Shown: positions 61,901 to 64,000 of the stretch, in pieces | Layout of the letters: every line of letters begins with the position of its first letter | Numbering within the stretch: position 1 is the first letter of the stretch | Assembly: GCA_937930535.1 (NCBI GenBank) | Contig: CALGKJ010000016.1 | Location: 51,948-115,947, forward strand | Direction: 5' to 3' | Length of the DNA: 64,000 nucleotides | Origin: an uncultured Clostridia bacterium | GTDB lineage: Bacteria > Bacillota > Clostridia > Lutisporales > Lutisporaceae | Notes under the pieces: generated by a model | What the model was told of the DNA's origin: nothing | The model's database searches: none | The model's input: only the letters and a program-made list of their open reading frames with translations | Program-made: the position numbers and the translations under genes

Positions 61901-62578
61901 GTACAATTTGCAGGAACTAACGTAGCTAACACAGCTCCAAAAATGAGTGTTGTTATACCTATAGATAGATACACATTTGACGTGTACTTCACAGAAGCAG
62001 TTATTTTAGGTAATGCAAGCTTTGGAGTAGTAAAAGTATCAGGAACTGGTAACAACCTAAATCTAGCAGGTGCAACTTATACTCAATCTGCTGATAAAAC
62101 TAAATTAACAGTAAGTCTTGATGCAGCGACAGTAGCATTAGTATCAGGAACAGTTTATGAGTTAACAATAACACCAGGAACATTATCAGACCTTCAAGGT
62201 GAAACTTATGATGCTACTCTAAATGCAAATAAGGTTCAATTCGGTGGAGTTGATACAGTAAATGCATTACCAGTAATATCAGCAGTATCAATAAATGCAG
62301 CTAACAACGAAATTACTGTAGTGTTTAATGAAACAATAATAGCTTCAGGCTTAGATATGACATATTTCACAATAACAGGTGCTGATTTCACAGCAGGTGT
62401 TGACACAGCAGTATTACAAGCAGATGGCAGAACAGTTGTAATAACATTAGAGCATACTCTAACAACTGGTCAATTTGCAACTATCAGATTATCAGCAACA
62501 GGACTTGCAGGCGTAACAGACATCAATAACCAAGCTCCATCAGCTTTAGTTGACGCAATCCAATTTGGTACAAGATAA
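58943..62578 (+). CDS. Large S-layer-like surface protein with tandem SbsA-type Ig-like repeats
   Basis: MNKKFIALFLAFALMFSTLTIAFA signal peptide with GAGGAGG SD; repeats ..KPTATAVV..VTFSEVVDKEMAENIANYAIDNGLTVLKAELN..VGTIYKITVQNVAD.. Confidence 0.88.
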   Translation: MNKKFIALFLAFALMFSTLTIAFANTTISDEAAIAEAIGMLKGEGNGVTPEYLATQPTRLQAAIMYLRLRGLEEEALAWTGTANFPDGENYVWEGGEAIMAYLKSHPELGWQGADGMFLPNAKINAQSFYKVMLEALGYKQNSVDVIGDFTWAGTFNFAADLGMVSVADVTNFTVNDLAIATLEALVIPVKNSEMTLIATLVEAGIIDMETAILVGLYEDPATVELENAITAAEEAIAALPAVVTLAHKAHVEVARALVDAVAALDAEAVIENIAVLEAAEAVIVELEEAAADAEAREAAKAALEAAMKSVSAIANNKIQITLSEAITSVEVSSFEVKNAANNAIEVKSATLSADGKTVTLVTEAQVPYTVYSVKVNNKSMQYVAVMTDSVKPTATAVVDGYNRVKITFNEAVDKAMAENIANYTIDNNLTVLKAALNETGTVVILTTAQQVVGTIYKITVQNVADVSGNVMDKYEVLFGGMAKDTTKPTATAVVIANNMVRVTFSEVVDKEMAENIANYAIDNGLTVLKAELNTAGTIVILTTSEQAVGTIYKITVQNVADIDGNVMDKYETLFGGMAKDTTKPTVLSATVSTNTKITVTFDKAMDKVVAENIANYTVDNGLVVLKAELNAAGTVVTLTTSEQTVGTIYKVTVQNVADISGNVMDKYEALFGGMAKDTIKPTATVATAANTVTVTFSKDMDAVTATNVLNYVFDGNLGYATKATLDATNRIVTLTTASQTPGKIYNVTINGVQDISGNAIAADTKIAFVGVGSVAASQVTLQAISIVNENTVDLIFDRELTATDVTNLVMTIDEDNNAVYVNPVGLAYAKFQQANKNIVRVQFRTATANPALFEAGHVYKATITGIANLITANSANVKAFAGTNVTNPIPYVMTATAQNNTAIKVTFSEPVTNVTAAAFTITPARTITGVSVQAADVVTEAIIYLDSATALATSTVYELTFNAGVTDAAGYNAMRILNADATAYKVQFAGTNVANTAPKMSVVIPIDRYTFDVYFTEAVILGNASFGVVKVSGTGNNLNLAGATYTQSADKTKLTVSLDAATVALVSGTVYELTITPGTLSDLQGETYDATLNANKVQFGGVDTVNALPVISAVSINAANNEITVVFNETIIASGLDMTYFTITGADFTAGVDTAVLQADGRTVVITLEHTLTTGQFATIRLSATGLAGVTDINNQAPSALVDAIQFGTR
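60107..60990 (+). repeat. Tandem ~96-97 aa (288-291 nt) Ig-like repeats inside the S-layer-like gene
   Basis: GGTATGGC anchors at 60383, 60671 and 60962. Confidence 0.85.
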
Positions 62579-62608
62579 TATAACTATAATAAGATTAGCA
62601 TTATAATT

Positions 62609-62647
62609 AAAATACAGGTATCCTATATTAGGATACCTGTATTTTTT
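62609..62647 (+). terminator. Terminator of the S-layer-like gene
   Basis: aaaatacaggtatcctatattaggatacctgtatttttt. Confidence 0.9.
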
Positions 62648-62792
62648 ATTTAGGTTCAACAATGAATTTTGTGAAACATTAGAGTTTCCATAACTTACAT
62701 TGCCGATATACTGGCAAAAAGGGTACAAAAAATCCGATATATCTCTTATTATCAAATGTGCAACCAAAATCAAAATAAGGAGATGATATCGG

Positions 62793-63998
62793 ATGAAAAT
62801 CAATTATGATTTTATCCAAAAACACCTCGGTTTGCAAGGGATAGAGGTAACTTATACCAATGTAAATAATGGCACATTTGAAATACATGCTGTTTGTATG
62901 CATAACTTTACTGTATGTCCAAGATGTAAAAGAATAACTCAACAAGTACATGACTCACGGTGTCAGCCTTATTAGCATCTTCCTATATGGGGAATGCGAA
63001 CAGTTATTATGCTTAACAAAAAGCGTTATGTGTGTGATTGTGATCCTGTTCATCCTTTTGATGAGCAGTTTACGTTTATCAGAAAATATCAACGCCAGAC
63101 CATCCCCTATGAGAAATATGCTTTTACCCTTATGCACAAAAACACAATAAAGAATGTTGCAGATATTCTTGGTCATAGCGAGCATACTTGCCAGAGAATA
63201 TTTAACCACTATGTAAATATGGTATTGGATAATGCACCACCCGAACCGCTAAAGTTTCTTGGTATTGATGACATTGCCCACAGGAAAGGGCACAACTACA
63301 ATATAGTAATATATAATCTTGAAACTGGTGCGGTAGTATCAATGATTATCGGTAGAAAAAAGGAAGATGTCGTTACCCATATCCAGACCTGGCCAGAGGA
63401 GATTAGAGCAAGTGTATTAGCTGTCTCCATGGATATGAGTCGGACTTATTGTCACTCAATTTTGGAATGCTTCCCTAATGCCAAGCCAGTAATCGACCGA
63501 TTTCATATTTCGCAACATTTGCATAGGTGTGTAGATGAAGCAAGAAAACACATTCAAAACCATATTAAAAAATATGGTAAAAAGGACGAAGTCTTTAAAA
63601 TACGCTGGGCACTTCTTAAAAATGTTGAAGATCTTACCCATGAAGAAGCCTTACGGTTGATATTATCCTGCACCAAGTATCCACAAATAGAACAACTTCA
63701 TTATCTTAAAGAAGAATTCAGGGAGTTTTTCTTTATAGAGAACAAAGATAATGCTGCTGCATTTATCGCCTATTACAACGCCTTGGTTGCAGAGTCTAAT
63801 ATTCCGGAATTAAAGATCTTTTGTAAAACGCTTAGCAACTGGCTTCCATATATCTTAAATTACTACGACTACCCGATATCCAACGGACCTACTGAAGGAA
63901 ATAATCATAAAATAAAAAACATCAAATGCAGGGCTTATGGATACCGTAATACTACAAATTTTGAGCTAAGGGTAAAACTAGAAAGCATATGTGCTTAA
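62793..63998 (+). pseudogene. ISL3 family transposase interrupted by an in-frame TAG at 62973-62975
   Basis: N-terminal CPRCKRITQQVHDSRCQPY then TAG then HLPIWGMRTVIMLNKKRYVC..FLGIDDIAHRKGHNYNIVIYNLETG..VIDRFHISQHLHRCVDEARKH..SNGPTEGNNHKIKNIKCRAYGYRN; both parts in one frame. Confidence 0.9.
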
Positions 63999-64000
63999 TG

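Noticed and set aside
62973-62975. Pyrrolysine or programmed readthrough at the TAG in the ISL3 transposase
   Set aside because: No PYLIS-like or readthrough signal could be identified, ISL3 transposases do not normally use it, and a simple nonsense mutation suffices

Overview
The window is a low-GC Clostridia-type chromosomal segment (class inferred from gene content and order). It is densely coding, mostly on the minus strand. From left to right it contains: (1) ribosome hibernation factor hpf/raiA (cut by the window edge), a zinc-ribbon gene, and a GC-richer non-coding block that is a candidate raiA-type structured RNA. (2) A late flagellar cluster (fliS, fliD, flaG, flagellin, csrA, fliW, flgL, two tandem flgK, flgN, flgM) that also carries a secreted kelch/cohesin-like/dockerin-like protein. 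(3) comFC, recD2, and metK with a SAM-I riboswitch. (4) Five tRNAs and yyaC. (5) fabZ, rod genes, mbl and a sporulation block (spoIIID, M23 peptidase, spoIID), then murA. (6) An acid CoA-transferase pair, wecB, tagO-like, comEB, upp, rpiB, ywlE, tsaC, ZIP, prfA, prmC, yqhQ, tdk, rpmE and rho. (7) A kce-like gene, phosphosugar mutase and galU, then a cell-surface glycan group (DUF2298 protein, FAD oxidoreductase, flippase-like protein, GT2). (8) An SLH protein and a large S-layer-like protein with tandem Ig-like repeats. (9) An ISL3 transposase with an in-frame amber stop. The signals that ordinary annotation explains least are three families of small interspersed palindromic repeats, called A, B and C here. 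Several copies abut Shine-Dalgarno sites or supply stop codons, and one C copy is nested in an A copy. There is also a ~217 bp long palindrome and a 23-bp perfect inverted repeat that gives two convergent, unrelated proteins the same C-terminal IETKDF tail. All calls come from reading the sequence; no database search was run.
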